Source of the DNA: Lyngbya sp. HA4199-MV5
GTDB taxonomy: Bacteria > Cyanobacteriota > Cyanobacteriia > Leptolyngbyales > Leptolyngbyaceae
Assembly: GCA_019359375.1 (NCBI GenBank)
Contig: JAHHHL010000001.1
Span: forward strand, 186,001-250,000
Direction: 5' to 3'
Length of the DNA stretch: 64,000 nt
Shown: in pieces, positions 1-8,895 of the stretch
How positions within the stretch are numbered: position 1 is the first letter of the stretch
Layout: every line of letters begins with the position of its first letter
Position numbers and translations under genes: made by a program
The notes under the pieces: model-generated
Told to the model about the DNA's origin: nothing
Databases searched by the model: none
Seen by the model: only the letters and a program-made list of their open reading frames with translations

Positions 1-1
1 G

Positions 2-334
2 AAGATCAAAACGGGGGTTGAGGTTTTTGTCTTTATCCGTCGATCGCAGGAAGATTTTTCGGATCTCCTCAGTCGTTGGCGGCAAACGCAGGTGATACTG
101 AGTCGCGGTTACGAATGGGATTTACCGTTGCGGTACAAACACATCCTAAACGAAGGGGCTGACAATCCCTATCCCCTCTTTGTGGTGTTTGAAGAGACTC
201 CAGAACGCATCAAACGCGGGCTAAAGGGTGCTTTTTTGCCCTTTGTACAGCAAGAAGTGGCGATGACTGAAGCGGTGCAAGCCAGTGAGCCTGTTGCTTC
301 AGAAGTGCGGTCAGGTGACGATGTGGACTCTTAA
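2..334 (+). CDS. 3' end of an unrecognised protein (partial, 5' truncated by window edge)
   Basis: The frame is open from base 2 to the TAA at 332-334, giving about 110 C-terminal residues. An internal GTG at 92 could be read as a start, but the upstream frame is equally protein-like (KTGVEVFVFIRRSQEDF), so the gene almost certainly begins outside the window. The segment is rich in charged and aromatic residues, with a compact folded-looking part followed by an acidic Ala/Ser/Glu tail (EAVQASEPVASEV). No membrane segment or catalytic motif is visible, and I do not recognise the family. It ends about 40 bp before the convergent kinase gene. Confidence 0.6.
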   Translation, partial: KIKTGVEVFVFIRRSQEDFSDLLSRWRQTQVILSRGYEWDLPLRYKHILNEGADNPYPLFVVFEETPERIKRGLKGAFLPFVQQEVAMTEAVQASEPVASEVRSGDDVDS

Positions 335-372
335 CCTGTAGACTCTTAACCACTGAGCGCTATCGATCTCCT

Positions 373-2802
373 TCAGGAGTCATATTTGGTATCGCGATCG
401 GGTGCGGCTTCAGTCAACGGTAAATAGTCATTGGACTCTCCAAAGGTGTTTGGCCACGGCTGAGTCGAAGCATGAAGCGGGATCACATCGGTGTCTAGCT
501 GTGGTGGTAAAACGATCGCCTCTGCTAGTGTCGATGGTCCCACACCGTTTCCTAGAGCCTGGAGTGCCTGGAGTGCTTCTGTCGCTGACTGGTAGCGGTG
601 CCTAAAATCGTAGCGCACCATGTTGCTGAGCACTTCTGCAAGGGCATAGCTGACCTGCGCTCGGTGCTTCCAGGAGATTTCACCCGTGTTTTTGTCTTGA
701 ATAAGCTGACTTGGAGACAACCCTGTCAGCGCTTGAATGCCAATCATCCCCACGGCATAGATATCACTGTTGAGCCGAGGATTGCCAGCACACTGCTCGT
801 TGGACATGTATCCCTGAGTACCAATGCCAACGGTGAACCCGGTGCGCCGATCGTCTTCTGTGATCTGGCTAATTTCTTTCACCGCCCCAAAGTCAATGAG
901 AACGAGTTTGCCATCAGAGCGCCGCCGGATAATATTGTTCGGTTTGATGTCTCGATGGATCACATTGTGACGATGGACAAACTCTAAAATAGTCAGCAGT
1001 TCTTGCAAGATTGCCACCACTCTGAACTCCGGTTCCTGTTTGCCAAGCGATAGTTCGCTGCTCAGGGGTTGTCCAGCAATAAATTCTTGGGCAAGATAAA
1101 ACTCTTGATCTTCCTCAAAGTACGCCAGCAGTTGCGGAATCTGGTCGTGTTTGCCCAACTTCTCAAGCGCTTCTGCTTCCTGCTGAAAGAGCCGTCGCGC
1201 CAGATGAAAAAGCTTGGGGTTATTGCTGTTGGGTCGAAGTTGTTTTACAACACAAACTGGATTACCGGGTCGCTGGGTATCTTCAGCCACATAGGTTTCG
1301 CCAAACCCACCAGAGCCAAGCACCTTCTTGATGGTGTAGCGACCTGCCAGCGTTTTGCCAAACATTTCCTGCTCCCGATAGGCTGGCAGCAGATCTTTCA
1401 AATCATCTTGTTCACTCTTGCTAATGATTTCTTGAATCAGGGGGGAGCCAGCGTAACTTTTGATCGTGCGCCGCAGCTTGAATTTTTCACTTGCAATGCC
1501 AATGAACAGATACCCTGTCCCGCTGAGCGCGATCGCAGCCATGGGCACTGCCGCTGGTAAAATTAACCGCTTTTGGGTAAAGACAAGATAGGTAAGGATC
1601 CCCCACAGAAGGACGATACCCATTGCCAGCGCAAACCGTCGTAAGGAGCGCTTTGCCCTGCTTTGCAGATAGCCAGCCACCACAACCACAACAAAGACGA
1701 AGGCACCCTGAAGTGGAGCGCTTGGGATACCGTCTGCGATCGCTTTATCTTCCAGCAGGGTGGCGATCGCGTTGGCGTTGAGTTCTACCCCTGACATGGA
1801 TTGGGGATAGAGGGGGCTTTCTGAGAACGGTGCCGCGTGAAAATCTTGCGATAGCCCAAAGGTGGGACCAATCAGTACAATCTTGTCCTTAAACTCTCCA
1901 CTTTTAACCAGTCGCTCCCAACTAGCAGGGTCAAGCACCTGCCAGAAGGGGATTTGCTTGAACGTCCCGGCAGGACCGTAGAAAAACAGATTCTCGCCTC
2001 GCGGGGCAGGATACATGCGCTGGGACGTTCGCATGGTAGCTTCCGCAAAAGACGGCATGACGGTTTGAGAGCCAATCAACCATTCTGGAGGTGGTTTGGA
2101 GACGTTGGTTTGTTCGACCTGACGGGCAAAACGGCTACCCAACGCATGAATACGGCTGTTTGGCTCAACAGGATAATTAATTAAGCCAACCGACATAGGC
2201 TTGGTTTGGAACAGGTCATGCGGTCCCACAAGCTGGGTCAAAATACCTTGCGGCGTTGTGGTGTCTTCATACTTAGCCGCCAGGGTAATGCGTCCGGCAT
2301 AACGCTGTAGCACTTGCTGAAACGCACGATCGCCCTCCGCATAGCTGCTGGGAGAGTCAAAAATCAAATCAACCGCTACCGATCGCGCACCCGCTGTCAT
2401 GAGACGGTCGATCGCATGTGCATACGCTACTCGGCTCCAGGGCCAGGTTTGCAACGGTTCCAGAAACGCATATTTTTGGGGATCAAGGGGATAAACTTTC
2501 GTGCCCTGGGAAAGCGAATCTTCATCGATCGCCAGAATCACGACTTCTTGAGGGGGCGAAACGGGACCGCGTAATTCAAAAAACAGGGTTTGCACCTGGC
2601 GTTCTAGCAGTTGTGCCAGATTTGATTGGCTGGTAGTGAGCAAGGCAGTCGCGATCGCCACTGCTCCCACAACAAGATGCCCAAAGCCGCTTGGTTCTGG
2701 TGTGTGTAGCCGCGACTTCAGCGTATTTGTGAGGCGTTTAGTGGTAGAAGGTGTCTTAACAGTCAGCGGTTCCGTTTGGGGTAACGGCAGATTTTTAGCC
2801 AT
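373..2802 (-). CDS. CHASE2 sensor serine/threonine protein kinase
   Basis: This 809-residue membrane kinase probably senses an extracytoplasmic signal and phosphorylates Ser/Thr on unknown targets. Order of parts: a hydrophobic segment near residues 41-58; an extracytoplasmic CHASE2 domain at about 60-350; three membrane helices at about 364-436; and a Hanks-type kinase domain at about 487-765. The kinase motifs are complete: glycine loop GSGGFG at 496-501, Lys520 in VVKQL, HRDIKPNN at 616-623, DFG at 637-639, and an activation segment reading GTQGYMSNEQ. It should therefore be active. CHASE2-TM-kinase fusions are typical of cyanobacteria. It stands alone, convergent with the gene at the left edge. 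The signal cannot be deduced from sequence. Confidence 0.93.
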   Translation of the reverse strand: MAKNLPLPQTEPLTVKTPSTTKRLTNTLKSRLHTPEPSGFGHLVVGAVAIATALLTTSQSNLAQLLERQVQTLFFELRGPVSPPQEVVILAIDEDSLSQGTKVYPLDPQKYAFLEPLQTWPWSRVAYAHAIDRLMTAGARSVAVDLIFDSPSSYAEGDRAFQQVLQRYAGRITLAAKYEDTTTPQGILTQLVGPHDLFQTKPMSVGLINYPVEPNSRIHALGSRFARQVEQTNVSKPPPEWLIGSQTVMPSFAEATMRTSQRMYPAPRGENLFFYGPAGTFKQIPFWQVLDPASWERLVKSGEFKDKIVLIGPTFGLSQDFHAAPFSESPLYPQSMSGVELNANAIATLLEDKAIADGIPSAPLQGAFVFVVVVVAGYLQSRAKRSLRRFALAMGIVLLWGILTYLVFTQKRLILPAAVPMAAIALSGTGYLFIGIASEKFKLRRTIKSYAGSPLIQEIISKSEQDDLKDLLPAYREQEMFGKTLAGRYTIKKVLGSGGFGETYVAEDTQRPGNPVCVVKQLRPNSNNPKLFHLARRLFQQEAEALEKLGKHDQIPQLLAYFEEDQEFYLAQEFIAGQPLSSELSLGKQEPEFRVVAILQELLTILEFVHRHNVIHRDIKPNNIIRRRSDGKLVLIDFGAVKEISQITEDDRRTGFTVGIGTQGYMSNEQCAGNPRLNSDIYAVGMIGIQALTGLSPSQLIQDKNTGEISWKHRAQVSYALAEVLSNMVRYDFRHRYQSATEALQALQALGNGVGPSTLAEAIVLPPQLDTDVIPLHASTQPWPNTFGESNDYLPLTEAAPDRDTKYDS

Positions 2803-3148
2803 CTTGCAGGGTTACATAGGGGACTTTCAAATCAACGCACCCGACGGATGGAGCATTGGAGCCATGCTGCCACTACGACTTATCTTACGCGATCGTTGAA
2901 GGAGCGGCTCTTGGCTGACGCTGGCTGCTGGCTCTAATATCGTTTTGAACAAGGTCTTTTTAATTTTCTTAATATTCCCTACTATAGAGATAGGACGTTT
3001 GAGTTAAAAAGTCCTAAACGGCAGCACATTTCACGGTCACGACGCTTTGCGCAATTGAGTAGAGGTTAGTTGCCGGTGGTGCTGCTAGCGTAGCGTAACC
3101 CAAAGGTCATTCGCAGCCCAAAACGGGGGCATTGGTCAGAATTGATTC
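2803..3148. other. Intergenic region between divergent genes
   Basis: These 346 bases separate the kinase gene (-) and the pseudouridine synthase gene (+), so they must hold both promoters. The part around 2950-3010 is clearly AT-rich (TTTTTAATTTTCTTAATATT), which fits promoter DNA. A fragment GCTAGCGTAGCGTAAC near 3086 has the look of dispersed cyanobacterial repeat debris. I see no RNA gene or convincing operator. Confidence 0.4.
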
Positions 3149-3943
3149 ATGGATGAGCGAGTACAGAAGCTATTGTCGCAATGGGGCATTGCCTCGCGCC
3201 GTCAGGCAGAGCAAATGATTTTGGCTGGACGTGTGCAGTTGAATGGCACGATCGCTCAACTGGGTCAGAAAGCGAATCCTGCGATCGATCTCGTTGCCGT
3301 GGATGGTGTGGTGATTCGTCCAGCACAGCGCCCTGCATCTCTTTATCTGCTTATGCACAAACCGGCGGGTGTGCTGACTTCCTGTACCGATCCCTGGCAG
3401 CGTACGACTGTCCTTGATCTCCTTCCTCCCTCTCTGGCAGAAAGCACGGGCATTCACCCCGTCGGACGTTTAGATGCAGATTCGACCGGGGCGCTGCTGT
3501 TGACGAATGATGGCGCGCTGACCTTCTATCTCACCCATCCTCGACATCATATTCCCAAAACCTATGAGGTTTGGGTGGAGGGGTATCCATCAGAGTCGGT
3601 TTTACAGCAGTGGCGGCAAGGGGTAATGCTAAATGGTCGTCGCACCTTACCCACAAACGTCACGGTTCTTAAAGACTCCCCTCATCGTAAAACACGGTTG
3701 CAGGTTGTTTTGACTGAGGGTAGAAAGCGACAAATTCGTCGTGTCGCGGAGCAGCTAGGTCATCCCGTTTTACAACTGCATCGCACGGCGATCGGACCCA
3801 TTCAATTGCAAGCTGCGGACACAGAGCGATTGGCAAGTGGTCAATACCGCCCACTAAAAGATTTAGAGATCCGTTTCTTGAACGCTCAACTTAACCTAAC
3901 ATCAGAAGGGGAGACTGTGACGCGCGAGGAGTACAGCCGATGA
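3149..3943 (+). CDS. RsuA/RluB-type rRNA pseudouridine synthase
   Basis: The 264-residue enzyme isomerises a specific uridine in rRNA to pseudouridine. An S4 RNA-binding domain occupies about residues 2-50 ([20 protein letters not shown]). The catalytic domain follows, with the family signature [17 protein letters not shown] starting at 106; the catalytic Asp is D109. A typical C-terminal motif [10 protein letters not shown] is present. Length fits the RsuA/RluB/RluE family; which rRNA position it modifies cannot be decided. The ATG at 3149 places the S4 domain exactly at the N-terminus. The last four bases overlap the start of the next gene (ATGA at 3940), so the two are probably co-translated. 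Confidence 0.93.
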   Translation: MDERVQKLLSQWGIASRRQAEQMILAGRVQLNGTIAQLGQKANPAIDLVAVDGVVIRPAQRPASLYLLMHKPAGVLTSCTDPWQRTTVLDLLPPSLAESTGIHPVGRLDADSTGALLLTNDGALTFYLTHPRHHIPKTYEVWVEGYPSESVLQQWRQGVMLNGRRTLPTNVTVLKDSPHRKTRLQVVLTEGRKRQIRRVAEQLGHPVLQLHRTAIGPIQLQAADTERLASGQYRPLKDLEIRFLNAQLNLTSEGETVTREEYSR

Positions 3944-4815
3944 GTAACCAAATGGCTCAGATCACCCTGGAGCAGGCAGAACGGCTCAAAGAGTTGGGCT
4001 ACCACTTGCAGCAATTTCGTCAGAAGCAGCACATTTCGTTAGATACGGTTGCATCAAAAACGCTGATTCCCGTCCGTCTGCTGTCGGCGATCGAAACGGG
4101 CAATGTCGAGCAATTGCCGGAGCCAGTCTACATTCAGGGATTTATTCGTCGCTACGCCGACGCGATCGGCATGAACGGCATGGAGCTGGCAAACGCGTTC
4201 CCGGCTCAAACCGATTTGAAGGCAGTGCGATCGTCGTGGCGAGGCACCGTCCAGGCACAACTACGCCCCTTGCACCTCTATCTGATCTACATGGCACTGG
4301 TGATTGGTGCCGTCAGCGGGTTGTCTTTCCTCTTAAACCGTTCTTCAACACCACAAATGGCGGGGCTAGACAAAACGGCAAAACCCGTACAGATCAACAC
4401 AGCCGCTGTCCCGTCCTCACCAAACGGTCCAGAGAATAGCGCTCAGCCCTCTCCCTCACCCGCAACGGGGAGTAATGCAGCGCCTCTCACTACGGCTTCA
4501 CCGTTGCCACAGAAGTCAGTGCGCGTTGGTCTGACGATGACCTCCCAATCGTGGGTTCGCATTGTTGTGGATGGCAAAACAGACTTTGAAGGTGTGTTGT
4601 CAGAAGGCACCCAACGAGAATGGGAAGCCAACAAACAGTTGATTTTACGGGCTGGAAACGCAGGCGGAGTGATGGTGAGCTTGAATAACGGTACGGCTAA
4701 GCGGCTCGGAGAACCCGGTGCTGTTGAAGAGGTTACGTTTGGGGCAAACGCAAATGCACAGCGTCTTGAATCCCCTTCTGAAACCCTGACAGCCTCTAAC
4801 CCAAGCTCGTTTTGA
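3940..4815 (+). CDS. RodZ-like helix-turn-helix membrane protein with DUF4115
   Basis: The 291-residue protein has the architecture of RodZ, the protein that links MreB to the membrane in rod-shaped bacteria. A Xre-type HTH domain spans about residues 15-85 ([19 protein letters not shown]). One membrane helix lies at about 111-133, followed by a Pro/Ser/Ala-rich linker at about 135-190. The C-terminal DUF4115 beta domain covers about 193-270 ([17 protein letters not shown]). Its start overlaps the stop of the pseudouridine synthase gene by ATGA, which indicates coupling. A role in cell shape is inferred from architecture only. Confidence 0.85.
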   Translation: MSNQMAQITLEQAERLKELGYHLQQFRQKQHISLDTVASKTLIPVRLLSAIETGNVEQLPEPVYIQGFIRRYADAIGMNGMELANAFPAQTDLKAVRSSWRGTVQAQLRPLHLYLIYMALVIGAVSGLSFLLNRSSTPQMAGLDKTAKPVQINTAAVPSSPNGPENSAQPSPSPATGSNAAPLTTASPLPQKSVRVGLTMTSQSWVRIVVDGKTDFEGVLSEGTQREWEANKQLILRAGNAGGVMVSLNNGTAKRLGEPGAVEEVTFGANANAQRLESPSETLTASNPSSF

Positions 4816-5128
4816 GCACGCTCGATCGCACCTGAAACCTCAGACACCACTGCACTGCTTGGCACAAACTTGTCGCGTTCAGCCCTCTTGCCACTGCCCC
4901 TTAAGGGGTAAAGATGAGTCCAGCTATTTCTAACCCTGGGCAGAACATGCCATGTGTCAGCATCTTATCGACGCTGCTGGCAGTTTCTAAGGTGATTTGC
5001 TGATGGTCAGCTAAGAATCTCGGTTTCTTGGCGATCGTCGCTCAGCACGCTCTCATCATCTCTCGCTACCATAAAGGAACGTAGCTGTTAAACGCACATT
5101 TGTTCAACACACATTGGAGTTAAACCGT
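4816..5128. other. Intergenic region upstream of msrA
   Basis: These 313 bases between two co-directional genes contain no open frame that looks like a protein. The last 20 bases carry the msrA ribosome binding site GGAG (from 5115). No repeat family found elsewhere in the window occurs here, and no clear terminator hairpin was found. Confidence 0.4.
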
Positions 5129-5785
5129 ATGGCAATCTTTGGCTTGGGTAAAAAACTGACGCTGCCAACTCCTGAAGAAGCCCTGCCAGGACGAACGGAG
5201 CCAATGCCAGTGCCTGCCAAGCATTTTGTGAATGGCAATCCGCTGCAACCGCCCTATCCCAGTGGGCTTGAAGTAGCCGTCTTTGGTTTGGGTTGTTTCT
5301 GGGGTGCAGAGCGCAAATTTTGGCAGCAAAACGGCGTTTTTTCCACGGCTGTTGGCTACGCGGCTGGGAGTACGCCCAACCCAACCTATCAGGAAGTCTG
5401 CTCTGGCAGAACGGGGCATAATGAAGTCGTTCAGGTGGTTTTTGACCCTAACGTGATTAGCTACGAAGCGCTGCTTAAAGTCTTTTGGGAAAGTCACAAT
5501 CCGACTCAAGGGATGCGGCAGGGTAATGATACGGGCACTCAATACCGCTCTGGTATTTACGTCTACTCCGATGCACAACGAAAATCGGCAGAAGCGTCAC
5601 GCGAGGCTTACCAAAAGGCGTTGAGCGCTTCAGGCTACGGCGAAATCACGACTGAAATCATGGATGCGCCTCCCTTCTACTATGCAGAAGGATATCACCA
5701 GCAGTACCTTGCTAAAAATCCAGGTGGTTACTGTGGGCTAGGTGGCACCAATGTTTCCTGCCCGATCGGAGTGGCAACCGCGTAG
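5129..5785 (+). CDS. msrA: Peptide-methionine (S)-S-oxide reductase MsrA
   Basis: MsrA reduces methionine-S-sulfoxide in oxidised proteins back to methionine, using thioredoxin. The signature GLGCFWGAE places the catalytic Cys at residue 56. Two more Cys near the C-terminus ([16 protein letters not shown]) are probably the resolving Cys. The 218-residue protein has about 45 residues before the core ([20 protein letters not shown]), similar to other cyanobacterial and plant forms. The ATG at 5129 was chosen over an in-frame TTG at 5114 because GGAG lies at a suitable distance before the ATG and would fall inside the longer version. It converges on the transglutaminase gene. Confidence 0.95.
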   Translation: MAIFGLGKKLTLPTPEEALPGRTEPMPVPAKHFVNGNPLQPPYPSGLEVAVFGLGCFWGAERKFWQQNGVFSTAVGYAAGSTPNPTYQEVCSGRTGHNEVVQVVFDPNVISYEALLKVFWESHNPTQGMRQGNDTGTQYRSGIYVYSDAQRKSAEASREAYQKALSASGYGEITTEIMDAPPFYYAEGYHQQYLAKNPGGYCGLGGTNVSCPIGVATA

Positions 5786-5864
5786 AAACAAGCTATCAGC
5801 GGTCAGCGGTTAGCTTCAATGCGTAAGTTGATCACTGACCGCTTAATCGAGTGAATTCCATTGA

Positions 5865-6671
5865 CTATGATTCAGCCGCATTAACCCAGACGCGCATTTC
5901 GTTGAGGATTAGTGGACCATATTGAGTTGCCAGGGCGACATCGGTGGCATCTCGCCCATAGGCGATCGCAATGCGATTACCGCGTGGCTCTGGCTGGGTA
6001 GCATCAAAGGTAAACCAGCGCCCTTCAGCAGTACCAGCAGGATCGCCCAGGTAGGCTTCAAACCAGGCGTGAAGATCCATTGGGTCAAGCTGGTATAAAT
6101 AGCCCACCACCATCCGCGCTGGAATGCTGAAGCTGCGGCAAAGCGCGATCCCCAGATGGGCAAAGTCTCGACATACGCCAACGCGGGTTTTGGCGGTATC
6201 GACGGCGGAGGTTGAGGTATCACTCGTGCCGTATTCGTATGCCACGTTCGTTTGAATCCACTGGCGAATGGCTTCTACTTGCGCGTAGCCTGGTGTGCGA
6301 TCGCCCACAATTTCACTCGCTAACTCACCCAGGCGATCGGCTTCACAGTAGCGGCTGGGCAGTAAAAATTGCAGTACATTTTCTGGTAAGTGCTGAACGG
6401 GTAGGTAGGGTGCTCCAGGTTCCAGGTCGATCGTGTCGGCAGTTTCTACACAAGCGGTGGTGTAAACACGAAATGCCCCTTGCGGTGTGACCAGGCGTTG
6501 GCAAAGGTTGCCATAACTATCGGTGTATTCCACAACTGGAGTCGTGGGTTCCAGAACATATTCTTCGCGTACAACCCATTGTCCTGCACCGCTGCGCGGT
6601 CGTAGCATCAAGATAAGCGGTGTTGGCTCACCCGCCTCAAACAACAGTTCGCACCCCGCATCTAGACGCAT
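5865..6671 (-). CDS. Transglutaminase-like cysteine protease family protein
   Basis: The 268-residue protein has an N-terminal beta-rich domain followed by a transglutaminase-like core. The Cys-His-Asp triad is visible as C167 (TRVGVCRDFAH), H201 (DLHAWFEAYL) and D223 (WFTFDATQ). Family members hydrolyse or transfer amide bonds; many are peptidases acting on peptide or peptidoglycan substrates. A longer in-frame ORF reaches 6857, but that would run through the upstream gene. The ATG at 6671 has a strong GGGGGAAAG just before it and lies 20 bp after the stop of the PG-binding gene. The pair is probably an operon. Confidence 0.88.
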   Translation of the reverse strand: MRLDAGCELLFEAGEPTPLILMLRPRSGAGQWVVREEYVLEPTTPVVEYTDSYGNLCQRLVTPQGAFRVYTTACVETADTIDLEPGAPYLPVQHLPENVLQFLLPSRYCEADRLGELASEIVGDRTPGYAQVEAIRQWIQTNVAYEYGTSDTSTSAVDTAKTRVGVCRDFAHLGIALCRSFSIPARMVVGYLYQLDPMDLHAWFEAYLGDPAGTAEGRWFTFDATQPEPRGNRIAIAYGRDATDVALATQYGPLILNEMRVWVNAAES

Positions 6672-6691
6672 CTTTCCCCCAATACCTTCAA

Positions 6692-7222
6692 CTACCACCA
6701 GTTGCGACGTTCCCAAAACCAGCGTCGTTGTTTTTCGTGCTGTTTGGCTAGGGGTCGTCCGCGTAAAATTGCCCAGGTGACAGCATCCACGACACCATCG
6801 TCTCTCAGCTTGTGTTCCTGCTGAAAGTGATGCAAACAAGTGTGCGTGGTCGGACAAAAGATGCCGTTGCGATCGACCGTATAGCCATTGATCCGCAGCA
6901 AGCCCTGCAATTCAGCCACATCTGCGCCCGTATGCCCTCGCCTGAGTAATCGTGTGCCAGGTTCAATTGATGCTTTCAACGCAGCCCAGGTTTTGGGACC
7001 AACCCAGCCATCAATTCGTAACCCCTGCTGCCGCTGAAAGGCTTTGACAGCCGCTTCTGTGATGTAGCCAAAGCTGCCATCAATTCTCAAGCGAGAAAAC
7101 CCATGAGCAACGAGCAATTCTTGTAGTTCTGCAACAGCGGCTCCAATGTCCCAGGGGTGTACGGTGTGACCGCCCATTGCGGCAGGTGCAAGCGTGTGTT
7201 CAGCCCATGCATGAGATTCCAC
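6692..7222 (-). CDS. Double peptidoglycan-binding domain protein
   Basis: The 176-residue protein contains two PG_binding_1 repeats. The first covers about residues 28-87 (AVAELQELLVAHGFSRLRID then GWVGPKTWAAL). The second covers about 92-155 (DVAELQGLLRINGYTVDRNG then DDGVVDAVTWAIL). No signal peptide or catalytic domain is evident. The basic, Trp-rich tail (KQRRWFWERRNWW) is unusual. The start is GTG at 7222, supported by AAGGAG ten bases upstream; an ATG at 7177 is possible but has no comparable site. It sits just before the transglutaminase gene, so both may act on the cell wall (inference). Confidence 0.85.
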   Translation of the reverse strand: MESHAWAEHTLAPAAMGGHTVHPWDIGAAVAELQELLVAHGFSRLRIDGSFGYITEAAVKAFQRQQGLRIDGWVGPKTWAALKASIEPGTRLLRRGHTGADVAELQGLLRINGYTVDRNGIFCPTTHTCLHHFQQEHKLRDDGVVDAVTWAILRGRPLAKQHEKQRRWFWERRNWW

Positions 7223-7289
7223 TGACTTAATGCTCCTTCATGCCCAAATGTTGTTGACGGGTGGTGTTCTAAAAATGTTGTTCACGATT

Positions 7290-7319
7290 TCGTAGGTAGG
7301 TTACAGGTAACGTCCCTAC
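7290..7319. repeat. Degenerate copy of the GTAGGGACGTTAC palindrome
   Basis: The arms CGTAGGTAGGTTAC and GTAACGTCCCTACG form an imperfect inverted repeat with two mismatches. It is a decayed relative of the perfect palindrome at 23801-23834. It lies in the divergent region between the PG-binding gene and ccaA. Confidence 0.6.
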
Positions 7320-7429
7320 GGTTCGCCGACCACACGTTTGAAACACTACCTTGTTGACGAATGTTGTTGATGTAAGCGCGATCGATCCGAGTCCTGGTGA
7401 ATGCCTTTAACACCCTATCAGGGTTTCAC

Positions 7430-7512
7430 GATCGAGGCAGCAATGTTGGTAACAAAGCAGGGGAAGCAGAGGGGGCAGTTTTAAGATCGAGGCAGTAATG
7501 GTGATAACAAAG
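7430..7512. repeat. Two 28-bp direct repeats upstream of ccaA
   Basis: The 28-base words at 7430-7457 and 7485-7512 share 25 of 28 bases (both begin GATCGAGGCAG and end TAACAAAG), 55 bp start to start. The second ends about 50 bp before the ccaA start codon. They could be paired regulator sites or a simple local duplication; nothing in the sequence decides. The rest of the 7223-7562 gap holds only the degenerate palindrome. Confidence 0.6.
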
Positions 7513-7562
7513 GCTAAACTTAAGGGCGGTGCGTATGAACCGAGGGCGTGGAGTCTCATGCA

Positions 7563-8414
7563 ATGAAGAAATTAGTTAGAGGGTTACGAGAATTTCGGGA
7601 CACTTACTTTTCCACTCATCGGGAACTGTTTGAACAGTTGTCCCACAAGCAGAAGCCGAGAGTGCTGTTCATTACCTGCTCAGACTCTCGCATTGACCCC
7701 ACGTTGATTACCCAGGCGGCACCGGGTGAGCTGTTTGTCGTCCGTAATGCTGGCAATATTATTCCACCGTTTGGGGCAACCAATGGCGGTGAAGGGGCAG
7801 CGGTTGAGTATGCCATTCATGCCCTCAACATTGAGCAGATTGTTGTCTGCGGACATTCTCACTGCGGCGCGATGAAGGGGCTGCTGCAACTGGGCAAATT
7901 GGAAGAGGACATGCCGCTGGTTTATGACTGGCTGCGGCACGCTGAGGCAACCCGTCGGTTAGTCAAAGAAAACTATGAGGAGTATGAGGGTGAGGAACTG
8001 CTGGAGATTACGATCGCTGAAAACGTCCTCACACAAATTGAAAATCTCCAAACCTATCCCGTCGTTCATTCCCGGCTGTACCAGGGACGGCTGAAAATCT
8101 ACGGCTGGGTTTACCACATTGAAACAGGCGAGGTCTTTGCCTACGATGCAGTTGACCACACGTATGTCCCTCTCCCTCAATTCTTTAGCGAAGAGCAAGA
8201 AGGAACGGCACAAGCGGGAGGAAGATTTCCCTCGCCCGTTGCCTGCGAATTGCCACAGCGCTTTAATAACCATCGCTCTAGCGAGAACGGACAGTCAGCG
8301 CAGCCCAAGCCAGCCCAGGGTACGCCAGATCCGGGTGTACAGGAGTTAGCGACAGAGTTCTGGCTTTCAACGGAGCAGGCAGAGCGCATTTATCGGGGAT
8401 CGTCGCATAAGTAA
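7563..8414 (+). CDS. ccaA: Carboxysomal beta-carbonic anhydrase CcaA
   Basis: The enzyme interconverts CO2 and bicarbonate; the carboxysomal form supplies CO2 to RuBisCO. The beta-class zinc site is complete: CSDSR (C39, D41, R43) and GHSHCG (H98, C101). It is 283 residues long. It resembles the Synechococcus IcfA/CcaA protein along its length, including the C-terminal extension that ends in WLSTEQAERIYRG, a feature of carboxysomal enzymes. The variable linker at about 205-260 is Pro/Gln/Ser-rich. The ATG at 7563 has GGAG nine bases upstream; an in-frame GTG at 7548 would contain that site. It stands alone and is not next to ccm genes. Two direct repeats precede it. Confidence 0.93.
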   Translation: MKKLVRGLREFRDTYFSTHRELFEQLSHKQKPRVLFITCSDSRIDPTLITQAAPGELFVVRNAGNIIPPFGATNGGEGAAVEYAIHALNIEQIVVCGHSHCGAMKGLLQLGKLEEDMPLVYDWLRHAEATRRLVKENYEEYEGEELLEITIAENVLTQIENLQTYPVVHSRLYQGRLKIYGWVYHIETGEVFAYDAVDHTYVPLPQFFSEEQEGTAQAGGRFPSPVACELPQRFNNHRSSENGQSAQPKPAQGTPDPGVQELATEFWLSTEQAERIYRGSSHK

Positions 8415-8895
8415 CGAGGCAGGGGGCAGAAGGCAAAGGACGTTGTTAGTTGTAAAGCCTTCGGCATGGCTTCGCTAAGGTTGTTAGTTGTTAGAAGAAG
8501 GCAGAAGGCAGGAGGCAGAGGGCAGAAGGCAAGGGCGTTGTTGGTTGTTAGAAGAAGGCAGAAGGCAGGAGGCAGAGGGCAGAGGGGTGGAAGGCAGAAG
8601 GCAGAAGGGCAAGTCGTTTCGTTATGCTTCAGGATCGTTTCTGACGAGTTTGAAGAAACACTGCTTTCGAGCAGCCAACTGGAAAGAACACGTTAATCTT
8701 GAGGCATGGCAGAAGACGCTGACTGCTTTCGTTTTGGGTGTTGCCACGAAACAAACAGAGTACGAAACCAACAGAAAGAGTTGAACCTCTGGTCTGTTTG
8801 CTCCTGCTACAGCAACACCCTTCTACTGAAGTGGACGCACGGGGTTAAACTTGATGGCGTTCTGCTTCATTCATCGCACAATCAAGGAGAGTGGC
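8415..8895. repeat. Heptamer (GGCAGAR) repeat region, two tandem blocks
   Basis: The intergenic stretch is filled between about 8478 and 8606 by tandem heptamers of the type GGCAGAA/GGCAGAG/GGCAGGA. A larger unit, a GTTGTTAGTTGTTAGAAG leader plus heptamers, occurs twice (from about 8478 and from about 8537). Such heptamer tracts are common in filamentous cyanobacteria. Apparent ORFs across it are translated repeat. From about 8640 to 8880 the sequence is unremarkable and presumably holds the promoter of the lipoprotein gene. Confidence 0.8.

Noticed and set aside
5798-5843. Hairpin AGCGGTCAG/CTGACCGCT between msrA and the transglutaminase gene
   Set aside because: The 9-bp stem has a 28-base loop and no T-run; GCGGTCAG is also part of dispersed repeats, so a terminator call is not supported.
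8478-8606. Possible CRISPR array
   Set aside because: The repeats are contiguous heptamers without unique spacers of constant size. The same holds for all other heptamer tracts here.
8466-8784. Two overlapping plus-strand frames of 76 and 98 codons
   Set aside because: They are translations of GGCAGAR heptamer repeats (RRQKAGGRGQ-type) running into non-coding sequence.
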